This document shows positions 45,980-56,578 of a stretch of DNA of 64,000 bases, one piece after another; the stretch's first letter is position 1; each line of letters opens with the position of its first letter. Position numbers and translations under genes: made by a program. Source of the DNA: Bradyrhizobium sp. Ce-3 (GTDB taxonomy: Bacteria; Pseudomonadota; Alphaproteobacteria; Rhizobiales; Xanthobacteraceae); assembly GCF_022835695.1 (NCBI RefSeq), contig NZ_BQUV01000002.1, positions 744,001 to 808,000 of the forward strand. The letters are read 5' to 3'. The notes below the pieces were generated by a model. It was not told the origin of the DNA, did no database searches, and saw only the letters and a list, made by a program, of their open reading frames with translations.

Positions 45980-46903
45980 CTAGGGCCGCGGAGGCAAACT
46001 TGGCCCGTGCCATCGCCCCGACGTCACGCGCCATGGACGCACAAACCTGCCGCTGCCGGCGATCTTGCGCTCGAATACCGGCCAAGCGGTTCTGGCCGGC
46101 CGCCGGACAACCGTGATGACGGGGGTCAGCGGCGGGGCTTCGAGTTTTTTGACTGGAGCGGCCGGGTGCGCTTCGGAGCTTGAAGCCGCGAGCTTGGGAA
46201 CGTCGGCTTTGGGAGCCTCGGATTCGGGAGCTTCGGACCGGAGCGGCCCAACCTTCGGAGACTCGGGCTTGGGAGCCTGACGGTGGGCGGATTCGGCCTC
46301 AGCAGGCTCCGACTTGGCAGGCTCCGGCTTGGCAAGCTCCGGCTTGGCAGGCTTAAGCTCGACGGGCGCCTCTGCGGTGACCGATGCGGATTGGCGAAGC
46401 TCCGGCTCGGCCGCTTTCGGAGGCTCCGATTTGGCGACTTCGGATTTGCCGGCTTCCGCCTGGAGAGGCTCAGCCTTGGCCTGTGCGGGCGGCACCGGTG
46501 CGGGCGCCTCGGCGGGATTTGCGATGGGGGCTGCCGCAGCCGATCTCGATTTCAGCCGCGCCAGCAATTCCTCGATCGACGGCACCGATGTGGCGTCAGG
46601 CGGTGCACGCGGCGCGGCCGGCGATGTCGCCCGGACCGGAGGCGGCGGCGGTGCAACCATCGCTGGCGGCGGCAGATCGGCCGGCGCAAGTTGCGCGAAC
46701 TTGCCGCGCGCGAGCTCCAGCGCCTTGTCGAAGTCGGGCCTGTCGATCCAGGCCTTCGATTGCACCTCGGTCACGCGAGCGTCCCACAGCCGCGCCGCCT
46801 CGATGTCGTAATAGCCCATTTGCTTCTGATTGATCAGCTGCAGACCATGACCCGTGACGGCCCATTGTCGACCAAGCCAGTGGATGTCACGGTGCAGCGG
46901 CAT
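45980..46903 (-). CDS. hypothetical Pro/Glu/Lys/Ala-rich protein between serS and surE
   Basis: 307 residues from MPLHRDIHWLGRQWAVTGHG. The first 70 residues look folded (LQLINQKQMGYYDIEAARLW). The centre is low complexity, Ala/Pro/Glu/Lys-rich with short repeats such as KPELAKPEPAKSEPAEAE. The last part (VITVVRRPARTAWPVFERK) is basic. No known domain. Start 46903 is 16 bases after the serS stop, so it belongs to that operon. Confidence 0.65.
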   Translation of the reverse strand: MPLHRDIHWLGRQWAVTGHGLQLINQKQMGYYDIEAARLWDARVTEVQSKAWIDRPDFDKALELARGKFAQLAPADLPPPAMVAPPPPPVRATSPAAPRAPPDATSVPSIEELLARLKSRSAAAAPIANPAEAPAPVPPAQAKAEPLQAEAGKSEVAKSEPPKAAEPELRQSASVTAEAPVELKPAKPELAKPEPAKSEPAEAESAHRQAPKPESPKVGPLRSEAPESEAPKADVPKLAASSSEAHPAAPVKKLEAPPLTPVITVVRRPARTAWPVFERKIAGSGRFVRPWRVTSGRWHGPSLPPRP

Positions 46904-46919
46904 CACACTGGCCCTCGCC

Positions 46920-48401
46920 TCACATGCCGTGCTCGATGACCTTGAGCCCGCCCATATAGGGCTGCAGCACATCGGGCACCGCGATCGAACCGTCCTGCTG
47001 CTGATAGGTCTCCATCACGGCGATCAAAGCGCGCCCGACCGCGGTGCCGGAGCCGTTCAGCGTGTGCACGAAGCGCGGCTTGCCGTCGGGACCGCGATAG
47101 CGCGCGTCCATGCGGCGGGCCTGGAAATCACCGCACACCGAGCAGCTCGAGATCTCGCGATAGGCGCCGCCATCGCCCTGCCCCGGCATCCAGACCTCGA
47201 TGTCGTAGGTCTTCTGCGCGGAGAAGCCCATGTCGCCGGCGCACAGCGTCATCACGCGGTAATGCAAATCGAGCTTCTGCAACACCTGCTCGGCGCAGGA
47301 CAGCATGCGCTCGAGCTCATCCTTGCTGGCCTCCGGTGTCGTGATCGACACCAGCTCGACCTTGGTGAACTGGTGCTGGCGGATCATGCCGCGCGTGTCG
47401 CGTCCGGCCGCGCCTGCCTCGGCGCGGAAGCACGGCGTCAGCGCGGTGAGCCGCATCGGCAGTTCTTTTTCGTCGAGAATGGATTCGCGCGCGAGGTTGG
47501 TGAGAGAAACTTCGGCTGTCGGAATGAGCCACATCTTTCGACTGATATTTAGCTGCGGGGCGCCGCCTCTCGGATGAGAGATGCTCCAACCTAATTCGGG
47601 GTGGTTCTCACGAATCTGCTTGAACTGCTGACGTTCGCTATCTTCCTGAAAGATGATCCGATCTTCAAACGATTTAAGATCATGGCTCAAGCTAAAATCA
47701 GAGGAGAATCTCGTCGTGGAGAAAAGTCGCAGATTATTTCCGAATTGATCGTTCTCAAACTTTGGCAATTGACCGGTGCCGAACATAGCTTCGCTGCGGA
47801 CCAAGAGCGGAGGACTGACCTCAACATAGCCGTGCTTGCTTGTATGAAGATCGAGCATGAACTGCCCAATAGCTCGCTCCAACCGAGCGATACCACTCTT
47901 CAGCACAACAAATCTCGCTCCAGAAAGCTTAGCAGCGGCCTCAAAATCCATAAGCCTGAGCGCCGCACCAAGGTCATCGTGCGCTCTTGCCTTGAATACG
48001 TAGCTGGGTCTCACTCCGTAGACGTGACGCAGAACATTGTCATGCTCGCTGCTTCCGTTGGGTACCTCCTCAAGAGGCAAATTTGGTATGCTAGCGAGCA
48101 TAGCCTCTAATTTCGTCTCAAGCTCCCTAGGCGTTTTCTCGAGCTCCGGAATAGCCGTCTTCAGCTGAGTTACCTCGATCATAAGGTCCTCAGCATGCGC
48201 AAGATCTCCTCTGCGCTTTGCTTCACCAATCTCCTTTGAAGCTGCATTCCGACGAGCAAGCGCATTCTCGCGGTGACCAATTGCGATCCGACGCTGTTCG
48301 TCAACTTCTAAGAGCGGCCCAGCCAAAGGCTGTAAGCCTCTTCGTCTCAACGCGGCGTCAAACGCATCAGGATTTTCGCGGATTGCTTTGATGTCGTGCA
48401 T
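46920..48401 (-). CDS. serS: seryl-tRNA synthetase with mosaic 5' half and an insertion
   Basis: Charges tRNA-Ser with serine. 493 residues, against roughly 425-450 for typical bacterial SerRS. It has the N-terminal coiled-coil arm (about 30-110), then [20 protein letters not shown] and FGTGQLPKF. About 70 residues (221-290, 47532-47741) then separate [10 protein letters not shown] from [12 protein letters not shown], where about 20 are usual. The catalytic core after this point is normal ([35 protein letters not shown]). From about 47530 to 48480 base composition drops visibly in GC and codon choice changes, while the 3' half looks native. This suggests a recombinant gene. Whether it is still fully active is not known. 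Confidence 0.9.
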   Translation of the reverse strand: MHDIKAIRENPDAFDAALRRRGLQPLAGPLLEVDEQRRIAIGHRENALARRNAASKEIGEAKRRGDLAHAEDLMIEVTQLKTAIPELEKTPRELETKLEAMLASIPNLPLEEVPNGSSEHDNVLRHVYGVRPSYVFKARAHDDLGAALRLMDFEAAAKLSGARFVVLKSGIARLERAIGQFMLDLHTSKHGYVEVSPPLLVRSEAMFGTGQLPKFENDQFGNNLRLFSTTRFSSDFSLSHDLKSFEDRIIFQEDSERQQFKQIRENHPELGWSISHPRGGAPQLNISRKMWLIPTAEVSLTNLARESILDEKELPMRLTALTPCFRAEAGAAGRDTRGMIRQHQFTKVELVSITTPEASKDELERMLSCAEQVLQKLDLHYRVMTLCAGDMGFSAQKTYDIEVWMPGQGDGGAYREISSCSVCGDFQARRMDARYRGPDGKPRFVHTLNGSGTAVGRALIAVMETYQQQDGSIAVPDVLQPYMGGLKVIEHGM

Positions 48402-48482
48402 GGCAGAAGTTCCCAGATCGTGCCGCCATCGGCGCGTCTCAAGTACCCCGAATAGGAAAAATTTGGAACAACGAAGACGGCC

Positions 48483-49283
48483 CTACTCGGCCGGATTGGT
48501 CGCCGACGGCGCCGTGGATGAGGCGGCCGCGGCCTTCTTCTCCACGATCCGGACCGCGATGATGGCGCCCTCGTAGAGCGCGAGCAGCGGGATCGCGAGC
48601 GAGGCCTGGCTCAGCACGTCGGGCGGCGTCAGCACGGCGGCGATGATGAAGGCGATCACGATGAAGTAGCGCCGCTTCTCCTTCAGCATCTTCGAGGTGA
48701 CGATGCCGATGCGGCCGAGCAGCGTCAGGATCACCGGCAGCTGGAAGGCGATGCCGAAGGCGAAGATCAGCGACATCATCAGCGAGAGATATTCACCGAC
48801 CTTGGGCAGCAGCTGGATCTGCGCGGTCTCCGCGCTGCCGGCCTGCTGCATGCCAAGCGAGAACCGCACCAGCATCGGCAGCACGACGAAATAGACCAGC
48901 ATCGCGCCCATCACGAAGAACACCGGCGTCGCGATCAGATACGGCAGGAAGGCGTTGCGCTCGTGCCTGTAAAGGCCGGGCGCCACGAACATATAGATCT
49001 GTCCGGCGACGATCGGGAACGAGATGAAGGCGGCGCCGAACATCGCGAGCTTCAACTGCGTGATGAAGTATTCCAGCAGCTGCGTGTAGATGAATTTCGA
49101 ATTCTCGGGCCCCGCCACCAGCACGAACGGCCACACCAGCACGTTGTAGATCTGCTTGGCGAAGAAGAAGCAGATGATGAAAGCCACGCCGAAGCCGAGC
49201 AGCGCCTTGATCAGACGCGAGCGCAGCTCGATCAGATGATCCATCAAGGGGGCCTTGGAGGCCTCGATATCTTCGGCGCTCAT
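48483..49283 (-). CDS. tatC: twin-arginine translocase subunit TatC
   Basis: Recognises Tat signal peptides in the inner membrane. 266 residues, six membrane helices, with the family blocks [36 protein letters not shown] and [17 protein letters not shown]. The start overlaps the tatB stop by four bases. The C-terminal tail is Ala-rich. Last of tatA-tatB-tatC. Confidence 0.98.
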   Translation of the reverse strand: MSAEDIEASKAPLMDHLIELRSRLIKALLGFGVAFIICFFFAKQIYNVLVWPFVLVAGPENSKFIYTQLLEYFITQLKLAMFGAAFISFPIVAGQIYMFVAPGLYRHERNAFLPYLIATPVFFVMGAMLVYFVVLPMLVRFSLGMQQAGSAETAQIQLLPKVGEYLSLMMSLIFAFGIAFQLPVILTLLGRIGIVTSKMLKEKRRYFIVIAFIIAAVLTPPDVLSQASLAIPLLALYEGAIIAVRIVEKKAAAASSTAPSATNPAE

Positions 49284-49798
49284 GACGCTCTCGCGTCCTT
49301 CAGCACGTCGGGTTCTGGCGGCGTCACATCATGCGGTGCCGGCTCGGCCTTGACCTCGCTGGTGATCGCGAGCGGCTCGCCGGCAGCGTGCGTCTCGGCC
49401 TCGACAAAGGTTTCCGGCGTCGGCTCGGCCGGCGTCGTGGGCGTGACCGGTGCGTCGCTCGACGTCACCGGTGCGTCGATCGCGGAGGCGACCTGGGCAT
49501 CGACCGGCTTGTCGATCTGCAGGGCATCGCTGACGTCCTTCTGCAAGGAGGTCATGATGTTGCCGCTGGTGATGCCGGTCGCGGCTTCCCTGACCTCGTC
49601 AAAGCTCTTCTTGAGGTCGGCCATCTCGGCCTCGCGCATGGCCTCCTGGAACTGGCCCTGGAATTCGGAGGCCATCTTGCGGGCCTTGCCCATCCATTGC
49701 CCAACCATGCGCAGCACGCCCGGCAGTTCCTTCGGGCCGATGGCGATCAGCGCGACGACCGCGATGACGACCAGTTCACTCCACCCGATATCGAACAT
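49280..49798 (-). CDS. tatB: twin-arginine translocase subunit TatB
   Basis: 172 residues. The N-terminal membrane helix and hinge are [20 protein letters not shown] and [10 protein letters not shown], followed by an amphipathic helix ([14 protein letters not shown]) and a long Ala/Pro/Thr/Glu-rich tail. It works with TatC in signal-peptide binding. Confidence 0.96.
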   Translation of the reverse strand: MFDIGWSELVVIAVVALIAIGPKELPGVLRMVGQWMGKARKMASEFQGQFQEAMREAEMADLKKSFDEVREAATGITSGNIMTSLQKDVSDALQIDKPVDAQVASAIDAPVTSSDAPVTPTTPAEPTPETFVEAETHAAGEPLAITSEVKAEPAPHDVTPPEPDVLKDARAS

Positions 49799-49954
49799 GA
49801 ATTTTTCCGCCTAAGCGCGCCATCGGCCCCATCGATCCCAACAGGATATGGGGCCGCCAGCGCCTTTTCTCAATCGGCGTCCATAGCGCGTCTGTGCGAC
49901 GGCGTCACCGTTTCGCGCAAGAAAAACGTCGACATATGCGTCAGTACAAGCGCG

Positions 49955-50188
49955 TTAGACGGCCTTGCTGCCGACGTCCTGACGCGCGGCCGACGGCGTC
50001 GCATTGTGATCGATCGACTTGGTGGGTTCGGTCTTCTCAGCGACCTTGTCGTCGTCCTGCATGCCCTTCTTGAAGGCCTTGATGCCTTGAGCGACGTCAC
50101 CCATCAGGTCCGAAATCTTGCCGCGTCCGAACAGCAGCAGGACCACTGCGATCACGACGATCCAGTGCCAAATGCTCAACGAACCCAT
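49955..50188 (-). CDS. tatA: twin-arginine translocase subunit TatA
   Basis: 77 residues, begins [20 protein letters not shown], then [20 protein letters not shown], the typical hinge and amphipathic helix. It forms the translocation channel. Start 50188 is preceded by GGAGGG. First gene of the tat operon; the gap to tatB is 156 bases. Confidence 0.97.
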   Translation of the reverse strand: MGSLSIWHWIVVIAVVLLLFGRGKISDLMGDVAQGIKAFKKGMQDDDKVAEKTEPTKSIDHNATPSAARQDVGSKAV

Positions 50189-50336
50189 CCTGCAACCCTC
50201 CAGAAATGGCCGGCGGACCGGCCTGAACATGGCCGGAAGTTAGGCCTGCGGGGTGTCAAAAACAAGGACTTAAGCCGCGGCAAATCGCTGTCGCGGCTAC
50301 GTAATATTGCTAGGCTTAACCGGGAATATTTAAGGG

Positions 50337-51275
50337 CTATTCGCCCTTCTCCTCGGCGCCGTCGTCATCGCCCGCGTGGTCGATGCGCTCTTCCGGCTCG
50401 GCAGCGTCGGGTTCAGCCGCGTCAGGTTCGGCCGCATCCACCTCGGCGGCAACTTCCGCCTCGAATTCGGCTTCCGCCTCGACCGTCATTTCGACCTCGG
50501 CCGTCTCAACCTCGGCAACCGCTTCATTCTCGGCCGCTTCGCTTTCGGGCTTCGGTTCCTCGGCCTCCGGTTCGACGGCCGGCGCAAGCAGCAGTTCCAG
50601 CGTGTCGCCGGGCTCAAGCGGCTCCTCGTCCTCCCGCAGCGTCGCGTCGTCAGACGGCGACGGAACGCTAAAGCCGGTCGGCAGACGCGAGTCGAGCAGG
50701 CCCGTGCCCTTCAGTTCCTCGAGACCCGGCAGATCGCCGAGCGCTTCCAGGCTGAACTGCGACAGGAAGGCGTCGGTGGTTCCGAAGGTCAGCGGACGGC
50801 CCGGCGTCTTGCGGCGGCCGCGCGGCCGGATCCAGCCGGTCTCGAGCAGCACGTCGATCGTTCCCTTCGAGGTGACCACGCCGCGGATCTCTTCGATCTC
50901 GGCACGCGTCACCGGCTGGTGATAGGCGACGATCGACAGCACCTCGATCGCTGCACGCGACAGCTTCCGGGTCTCGGTGCTCTCGCGCGTCATCAGCCAC
51001 GACAGATCGCCGGCAGTCCGGAACGTCCATTTGTTGGCGACGCGAACCAGGTTGACGCCACGCGGCGCATATTCGGCCTGCAACTGCGCGAGCGCCTGCT
51101 TGATATCGACGCCGTCGGGCATCCGCTTTGCGAGCGTTGCCTGATCGATCGGCTCGGCCGATGCGAACAACAGGGCTTCCAGGAGCCGCAATTCCTCAGG
51201 ACGCGCTACCGGATGATCCATAGGAGAAACCTCCTCCTCGGGCTCGTCTCTGCGCACTTCCGCCAAGCTTGCCAT
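50337..51275 (-). CDS. scpB: segregation and condensation protein ScpB
   Basis: Partner of ScpA and SMC in chromosome segregation. 312 residues, with two winged-helix domains at about 20-190 (RLLEALLFASAEPIDQATLA; IEVLSIVAYHQPVTRAEIE; GWIRPRGRRKTPGRPLTF). The unusually long C-terminal tail (about 120 residues) is strongly acidic and Ala/Glu-repetitive. Start 51275 is set by AAGGAG upstream; a start 18 codons later is possible. Confidence 0.95.
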   Translation of the reverse strand: MASLAEVRRDEPEEEVSPMDHPVARPEELRLLEALLFASAEPIDQATLAKRMPDGVDIKQALAQLQAEYAPRGVNLVRVANKWTFRTAGDLSWLMTRESTETRKLSRAAIEVLSIVAYHQPVTRAEIEEIRGVVTSKGTIDVLLETGWIRPRGRRKTPGRPLTFGTTDAFLSQFSLEALGDLPGLEELKGTGLLDSRLPTGFSVPSPSDDATLREDEEPLEPGDTLELLLAPAVEPEAEEPKPESEAAENEAVAEVETAEVEMTVEAEAEFEAEVAAEVDAAEPDAAEPDAAEPEERIDHAGDDDGAEEKGE

Positions 51276-51297
51276 GGGCTTGCTCTCCTTCTTCCAC

Positions 51298-52119
51298 TTA
51301 CTCAACCGACAGGTCCGGCGCAGCCATTGCGGCCTGCGCTTGACGCTTTCGGAAATAGATCGGCGCGAACGCCTGCTTCTGGTTGATCTCCATCTCGCCT
51401 TCGCGAACCAGCTCAAGGGCGGCGGCGAAGCTCGAGGCGAACACTGTCGCCCTCTGCTTGGGATCGGCGACGTAATTCATCAGGTATTCGTCGAGGCAGC
51501 TCCAGTCCTCGGCGAGGCCGACCAGCCGCTCCAGCGAGGCGCGCGCTTCGGCCAGCGACCACACCGTCCGCTTGGCCAGATGCACCGAGGTCAGCACGCG
51601 CGACGCGCGCTGCGTGGCATAGGCCGACAGCAGGTCGTACAGGGTCGCGGTGAACTTCGGATGCTTGATCTCGGCGATCGATTCCGGATTGCCGCGCGGA
51701 AAGATATCGCGCTGGAACTGGGGCCGGTTCATCAGCCGGTTCGCCGCCTCGCGGATCGCCTCCAGGCGGCGCAGCCGATTGGCGAGCGCGGTCGCCATTT
51801 CCTCGGCGCTCGGCCCCTCCGCGCTCGGCGGTTCGGGCAGCAGCAGCCGCGACTTCAGGAACGCGAGCCAGGCCGCCATCACGAGATAGTCGGCAGCGAG
51901 TTCGAGGCGGATTTTTCGCGCGGCCTCGATGAACGACAGATATTGGTCGGCGAGCGCCAGGATCGAGATCTTCGACAGGTCGACCTTCTGCTGCCGCGCC
52001 AACGTCAACAGCAGATCGAGCGGGCCTTCATAGCCCTCGACGTCGACCACCAGCGCCGGTTCACCCTCGGCGAGGTCGGCCGGCCGCCCGGTCTCAAACG
52101 ATAGAATTTCAGCGGTCAT
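51298..52119 (-). CDS. scpA: segregation and condensation protein ScpA
   Basis: 273 residues. Kleisin of the SMC complex. N-terminal EGYEGPLDLLLTLARQQKVDL is the hallmark, then SKISILALADQYLSFI and WLAFLKSRLLLPE. The start overlaps the nagZ stop by four bases, so nagZ-scpA-scpB are translationally linked. Confidence 0.96.
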   Translation of the reverse strand: MTAEILSFETGRPADLAEGEPALVVDVEGYEGPLDLLLTLARQQKVDLSKISILALADQYLSFIEAARKIRLELAADYLVMAAWLAFLKSRLLLPEPPSAEGPSAEEMATALANRLRRLEAIREAANRLMNRPQFQRDIFPRGNPESIAEIKHPKFTATLYDLLSAYATQRASRVLTSVHLAKRTVWSLAEARASLERLVGLAEDWSCLDEYLMNYVADPKQRATVFASSFAAALELVREGEMEINQKQAFAPIYFRKRQAQAAMAAPDLSVE

Positions 52120-53138
52120 GCCGTCCCTACCCGATCCAACAACGCATCCAGTTCAGCCCGCGCCGCCTGCCGATCGAGCGGCTGAGGCGGCTTCCGTGCG
52201 GCGAGCGCCGCATTGGCGCGCTCAAGCGCCTTGCCGGCCAGTTCCGGCGTCTCCCGCGCAACCTCGCGCATTTCGTCGATATTGCCGTTGCAGTGCAGAA
52301 TCATGTCGCAACCGGCGCTGACGATGGCGCGGGTCCGCTCGGCAATCGATCCGGCCAGCGCATTCATCGACACGTCATCACTCATCAACAAACCCTGAAA
52401 CCCGATCAGGCCGCGAATCACCTGTTCGATGATTGTCGCAGAAGTCGTTGCCGGATGGACGGGGTCCAGCGCGCTAAACACAACATGTGCGGTCATGGCC
52501 ATCGGCAGGTCCGCCAACGGCTGGAAAGCGGCAAAATCGGTCCGTTCCAGCTCGGATTGGGCGGTATCGACGGTCGGAAGCCGGAAATGGCTGTCCGCCG
52601 TGGCCCGGCCATGGCCGGGAATATGCTTGAGAACCGGCAGCACGCCGCCCTGTTCCAACCCCTCCGTGACCGCCCGCGCGATCGCCGCGACCTTGTCCGG
52701 CTCGGTTCCATAGGCCCGGTTGCCGATCACCGCATCGGCGCCGGCTACCGGAACATCGGCCAGAGGCAGGCAATCGACGGTGACCCCGAGGTCGATCAGG
52801 TCCGCCGCGATCAGCCGCGAGCTGAGGCGGGCGGCCGCGAGGCCGAGCTTCGGGTCGATGTCGTACAGCGCGCTGAAGCTTGCACCGGGCGGATAGACCG
52901 GCCAATGCGGCGGGCCGAGCCGCTGCACCCGCCCGCCCTCCTGGTCGATCAGGATCGGAGCATCGGCAATGCCGGCCGCGGACCTGAGTTCCTCAACCAG
53001 AACCGCCACTTGGGCAGGACTCTCGATGTTGCGCTTGAACAGGATGAAGCCCCATGGCCGCTCGGCGCGAATGAATTCGCGTTCGGCGTCGTTGAGGGTC
53101 AGCCCGGATATGCCCGTGATGAATGCGCGGTTCGTCAT
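52116..53138 (-). CDS. nagZ: beta-N-acetylhexosaminidase NagZ
   Basis: Removes GlcNAc from peptidoglycan turnover products in the cytoplasm. 340 residues from MTNRAFITGISG. Glycoside hydrolase family 3 motifs are ILIDQEGGRVQRL, the NagZ catalytic loop KHIPGHGRATADSH, and the nucleophile region GLLMSDDVSMNAL. Start 53138 is chosen since the longer frame lacks family similarity. Recycling by NagZ can also set beta-lactamase expression where AmpR is present; none is seen here. Confidence 0.97.
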   Translation of the reverse strand: MTNRAFITGISGLTLNDAEREFIRAERPWGFILFKRNIESPAQVAVLVEELRSAAGIADAPILIDQEGGRVQRLGPPHWPVYPPGASFSALYDIDPKLGLAAARLSSRLIAADLIDLGVTVDCLPLADVPVAGADAVIGNRAYGTEPDKVAAIARAVTEGLEQGGVLPVLKHIPGHGRATADSHFRLPTVDTAQSELERTDFAAFQPLADLPMAMTAHVVFSALDPVHPATTSATIIEQVIRGLIGFQGLLMSDDVSMNALAGSIAERTRAIVSAGCDMILHCNGNIDEMREVARETPELAGKALERANAALAARKPPQPLDRQAARAELDALLDRVGTA

Positions 53139-53184
53139 TCGGCCGATTAGGCCGTATGCAGCCCACGGGTCAAGGAAACGGCCT

Positions 53185-54654
53185 TTAATTTCTTTGGATG
53201 AGGCATTGCGGCCCACCGGCCGACATCAGGCTCTTGCAGACTTGGCTCGCCTCTTCCGATGACGCGAATGGCCCGGCGAAGGCGCGGTAATAGACGCCCT
53301 TCTCGCCGAGATCGACGCGCTTCACCACCAAAGGCTGCGAACCGAGCACGTTGCGGTATTTGCCCTGCAGCGTCCGATACGACGCCTGCGCGTCCGCCTC
53401 GTTCTTCTGCGACGACACCTGGACCAGATACCCACCGCCACCAACCGGAGCGGCCGAGGTAGACGCGATGCGGGTCGGAGGCGCCGCGGGTGCCGGGTCG
53501 GGCTGGCCGCCCGGAGCCAGCGACATCGGTGCGTTCACGCTGGCATTGGCCGCAGTCGGGTTGCCGCGCGAAATCGGCGGCTTCGCAGTGGCCGGCGGCT
53601 TGGCCGGCACAGCCGCGGTGGCCTGCGTGCCGTCAGCGTTTTCGCCCTTGACCGCGAGGGTGCGGATCTTGCGCGGCTCGTTGTTCGGCAAGGTGCCGTT
53701 CGCGGTGAGCGGCGCCGGCGCGGGCTGTGCGGTCTGCACGCTGGCGGCCGGCGGCGGATTCGCATTGGCATTCAGCGGCGGGAACACCACGCGCGGACCG
53801 GCGGTCTTCGAGTTGACGTCGACCGGTGTCTCTTCACGCGACACGATCTTCTCGCCGCCGTCGCCGGTCGCCATGCGGTCCGGCATCTTGGCCGACGCAT
53901 CGGCCTGCACCGGGATCACCTTGGTCGGCGTGTTGTCGGCCTTGATGATCGGTGGCTCGCCGGTGCGGGGCGAGCCGACATAGGTCCGGTAGGCATACGC
54001 GCCGCCGACACCGAACACGCCCAGCGCCAGCACCGCGGCGACCGTCATCAGGCCACTGCTCCGCCGGCGCGGCTCAGGTTCTTCCTCGTCGGCCTCATAG
54101 GCGTAGGGATCGTCCGGATAGGACGGATCGCGCTGCAAATCCTGTTCGCCGGCTTCCAGCTGGCCGTACAGCGCGTCGTCATAGCGTGACGGATCGTGGC
54201 CTTGATCGTGGCCCTGATAGTGCGGCTCATCGTCAAACGCCTCGGGCTGCCGCGGCGGCTCGACCGGCCGGTAGGTTGCGACCGGCTCGGGCGCAGGCGG
54301 GTGCGCCTGTTGCGCCGCGTAGCGATGCAGCGGATGCACCGGCTTCGGCTGATAATCCTGCTCGGGCTCTTCGTACTCGGTGTGTTGCACCGGCGGCGGC
54401 GCAACGGCCTCCTGTCGCGCGCGCTGCATCCAGGGCGGCGGGCCCGCGGGCTGCGTGTCGTCCTCTTCCGCCTGCGGCTCATATTGTTGCGGCCGCGCAT
54501 TGGCGCGCGACTGCAGCGGACGCGGCGGCGGCTTGTTGGCGGTGCCGAATGGATCCGTCTGGCCGATCAACCGGGCCAGTTCCGCAAGCGGATCGCCGTC
54601 AGCCTTGGGAGCCGCGTCGGTGGAAAAAAGTCGGTCCTGATATCGATCAGCCAT
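53185..54654 (-). CDS. SPOR-domain membrane protein
   Basis: 489 residues. The N-terminal cytoplasmic part is Pro/Gln/Glu-rich and low complexity; one membrane helix lies at about 190-210 (LMTVAAVLALGVFGVGGAYA). A periplasmic Pro/Ala linker follows, then a C-terminal SPOR domain (GGYLVQVSSQKNEADAQASY, then VYYRAFAGPFASSEEA) that binds denuded glycan at division septa. Start 54654 (MADRYQDRLF) is used by homologues. It lies 5' of nagZ and 3' of argS, a conserved order. Confidence 0.92.
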   Translation of the reverse strand: MADRYQDRLFSTDAAPKADGDPLAELARLIGQTDPFGTANKPPPRPLQSRANARPQQYEPQAEEDDTQPAGPPPWMQRARQEAVAPPPVQHTEYEEPEQDYQPKPVHPLHRYAAQQAHPPAPEPVATYRPVEPPRQPEAFDDEPHYQGHDQGHDPSRYDDALYGQLEAGEQDLQRDPSYPDDPYAYEADEEEPEPRRRSSGLMTVAAVLALGVFGVGGAYAYRTYVGSPRTGEPPIIKADNTPTKVIPVQADASAKMPDRMATGDGGEKIVSREETPVDVNSKTAGPRVVFPPLNANANPPPAASVQTAQPAPAPLTANGTLPNNEPRKIRTLAVKGENADGTQATAAVPAKPPATAKPPISRGNPTAANASVNAPMSLAPGGQPDPAPAAPPTRIASTSAAPVGGGGYLVQVSSQKNEADAQASYRTLQGKYRNVLGSQPLVVKRVDLGEKGVYYRAFAGPFASSEEASQVCKSLMSAGGPQCLIQRN

Positions 54655-54772
54655 CGTGATGATGCATCCCCTTCGGGACAGCGCCAAGATCGCCGGCACA
54701 GCCGGTCCGAACGAGTTGGCCCCTGCCAGATGCCCTCACAAATCCCCACTCGTGAGGGCCTAATGCCCCTGC

Positions 54773-56569
54773 CTACCGCATCTCGGTCGGAGCGTGGACG
54801 CCTAGAACAGCTAAGCCCGATGCCAGAACCGAGACGACGCCCTGAACCATTGCCAGTCGCGCCCTCGTGATCTCTGCATCATTATTGATAATGAAGCGTA
54901 AATAGGGCAAATCCCGCCCCTTGGTCCACAGCGCATGAAATTCACTGGCTAAATCATAGAGATAAAAAGCGATTCGGTGCGGCTCATGTGCCACCGAAGC
55001 AGCCTCGATCATCCGGGGATAAAGCGCAAGCCGCTTCAGCAGTTCGAGCTCGGCCGGGTCGGTCAGCCGCTCCACCGTAGCATTACGGAGATAGGCCAGC
55101 CGGGCCTCGTCCGACTCAGGCAGATCCGGAACCGCCTCCTCCCGCGCGTTGCGGAAGATCGAATGGCCGCGGGCGTGGCCATACTGGACGTAGAAGACGG
55201 CGTTGTCCTTTGACTGCTCAATCACCTTGGCGAGGTCGAAATCGAGCACCGCGTCGTTCTTGCGGAATAGCATCATGAATCGGACAGCGTCCGAGCCGAC
55301 CTCGTCGACCACCTCGCGCAGCGTGACGAAATCGCCGGAGCGCTTCGACATCTTCACCGGCTCGCCGTCGCGCAGCAGCTTGACGAGCTGCACGATCTTG
55401 ACGTCGAGCGTCGCCTTGCCGGCGGTCACCGCCTTCACCGCCGCCTGCATGCGCTTGACGTAGCCGCCGTGATCAGCGCCGAACACGTCGATCAGATTGG
55501 TGAAGCCACGCTCGAACTTGTTGCGGTGGTTGGCGATGTCGGAGGCGAAGTAGGTGTACGACGCGTCCGACTTGATCAGCGGACGATCGACGTCGTCGCC
55601 GTACGCGGTGGCGCGAAACAGCGACTGCTCGCGGTCCTCGTAATCCTCGACCGGCTTGCCCTTCGGTGGCGGCAGGCGGCCCTCGTAGATGTCGCCCTTG
55701 GCACGCAGGAAATCGATCGTCTCGGCGACCTTGTTGTTGCCGGACATGATCAGCGAGCGCTCGGAGAAGAACACGTCGTGATGGATGTTGAGCGCGGCGA
55801 GATCGCCCTTGATCATCTCCATCATCATGGCGATCGCCTTGTCGCGCACGATCGGCAGCCACGCGGCTTCGCTCATGTCGAGCAGCTTCTCGCCGTACTC
55901 CTTGGCGAGCGCCTCGCCGACCGGCACCAAATAGTCGCCGGGATAGAGCCCTTCCGGGATCGCGCCGATGTCCTGACCCAACGCCTCGCGGTAGCGCAGG
56001 AACGCCGAGCGCGCCAGCACGTCGACCTGGGCACCGGCGTCGTTGATGTAATATTCGCGGCAGACATCGAAGCCCGCGAATTGCAGCAGGCTGCACAGCG
56101 CGTCGCCGAACACGGCGCCGCGGCAATGGCCGACATGCATCGGCCCGGTCGGATTGGCCGAGACGTATTCGACATTGACCTTCTCGGCCTTGCCGATGTC
56201 GCTGCGGCCAAAGGCGGAGCCGGCGGCCAGCACGGCGCGCAGCGCGTCCGCCCAGACCTGCGGCTTCAAGGTCAGGTTGATGAAGCCGGGTCCGGCGACG
56301 TCGACGGACGCCACCAGCGCATCGGCGCGCAGCCGCTCGGCGATCTTGTCGGCGAGTTCGCGCGGCTTGGCCTTGGCGTCCTTGGCGAGCACCATCGCGG
56401 CATTGGTCGCCATGTCGCCATGGCCGGCATCGCGCGGCGGCTCCACCACGACGCGGGACAGATCGATGCCCGCGGGCCAATTGTCCTCGGCTGCGATAGC
56501 GGCACAGATCGCGTGCACGCGCGTCAGCATATCGGCAAAAAGGTGTGGTGAAGCAGTGGTGTCGGCCAT
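54773..56569 (-). CDS. argS: arginyl-tRNA synthetase
   Basis: 598 residues, usual length. N-terminal additional domain, then the HIGH-like [19 protein letters not shown], then [20 protein letters not shown] and the KMSK-type [16 protein letters not shown]-terminal anticodon-binding helical domain. Start 56569 ([10 protein letters not shown]). Confidence 0.98.
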   Translation of the reverse strand: MADTTASPHLFADMLTRVHAICAAIAAEDNWPAGIDLSRVVVEPPRDAGHGDMATNAAMVLAKDAKAKPRELADKIAERLRADALVASVDVAGPGFINLTLKPQVWADALRAVLAAGSAFGRSDIGKAEKVNVEYVSANPTGPMHVGHCRGAVFGDALCSLLQFAGFDVCREYYINDAGAQVDVLARSAFLRYREALGQDIGAIPEGLYPGDYLVPVGEALAKEYGEKLLDMSEAAWLPIVRDKAIAMMMEMIKGDLAALNIHHDVFFSERSLIMSGNNKVAETIDFLRAKGDIYEGRLPPPKGKPVEDYEDREQSLFRATAYGDDVDRPLIKSDASYTYFASDIANHRNKFERGFTNLIDVFGADHGGYVKRMQAAVKAVTAGKATLDVKIVQLVKLLRDGEPVKMSKRSGDFVTLREVVDEVGSDAVRFMMLFRKNDAVLDFDLAKVIEQSKDNAVFYVQYGHARGHSIFRNAREEAVPDLPESDEARLAYLRNATVERLTDPAELELLKRLALYPRMIEAASVAHEPHRIAFYLYDLASEFHALWTKGRDLPYLRFIINNDAEITRARLAMVQGVVSVLASGLAVLGVHAPTEMR

Positions 56570-56578
56570 GGCAGGGCG

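Noticed and set aside
47601-48110. 169-codon plus-strand frame inside the low-GC part of serS
   Set aside because: Considered as a separate inserted gene because of the odd composition, but the minus-strand frame is continuous and recognisable SerRS on both sides, so the plus-strand frame is a shadow.
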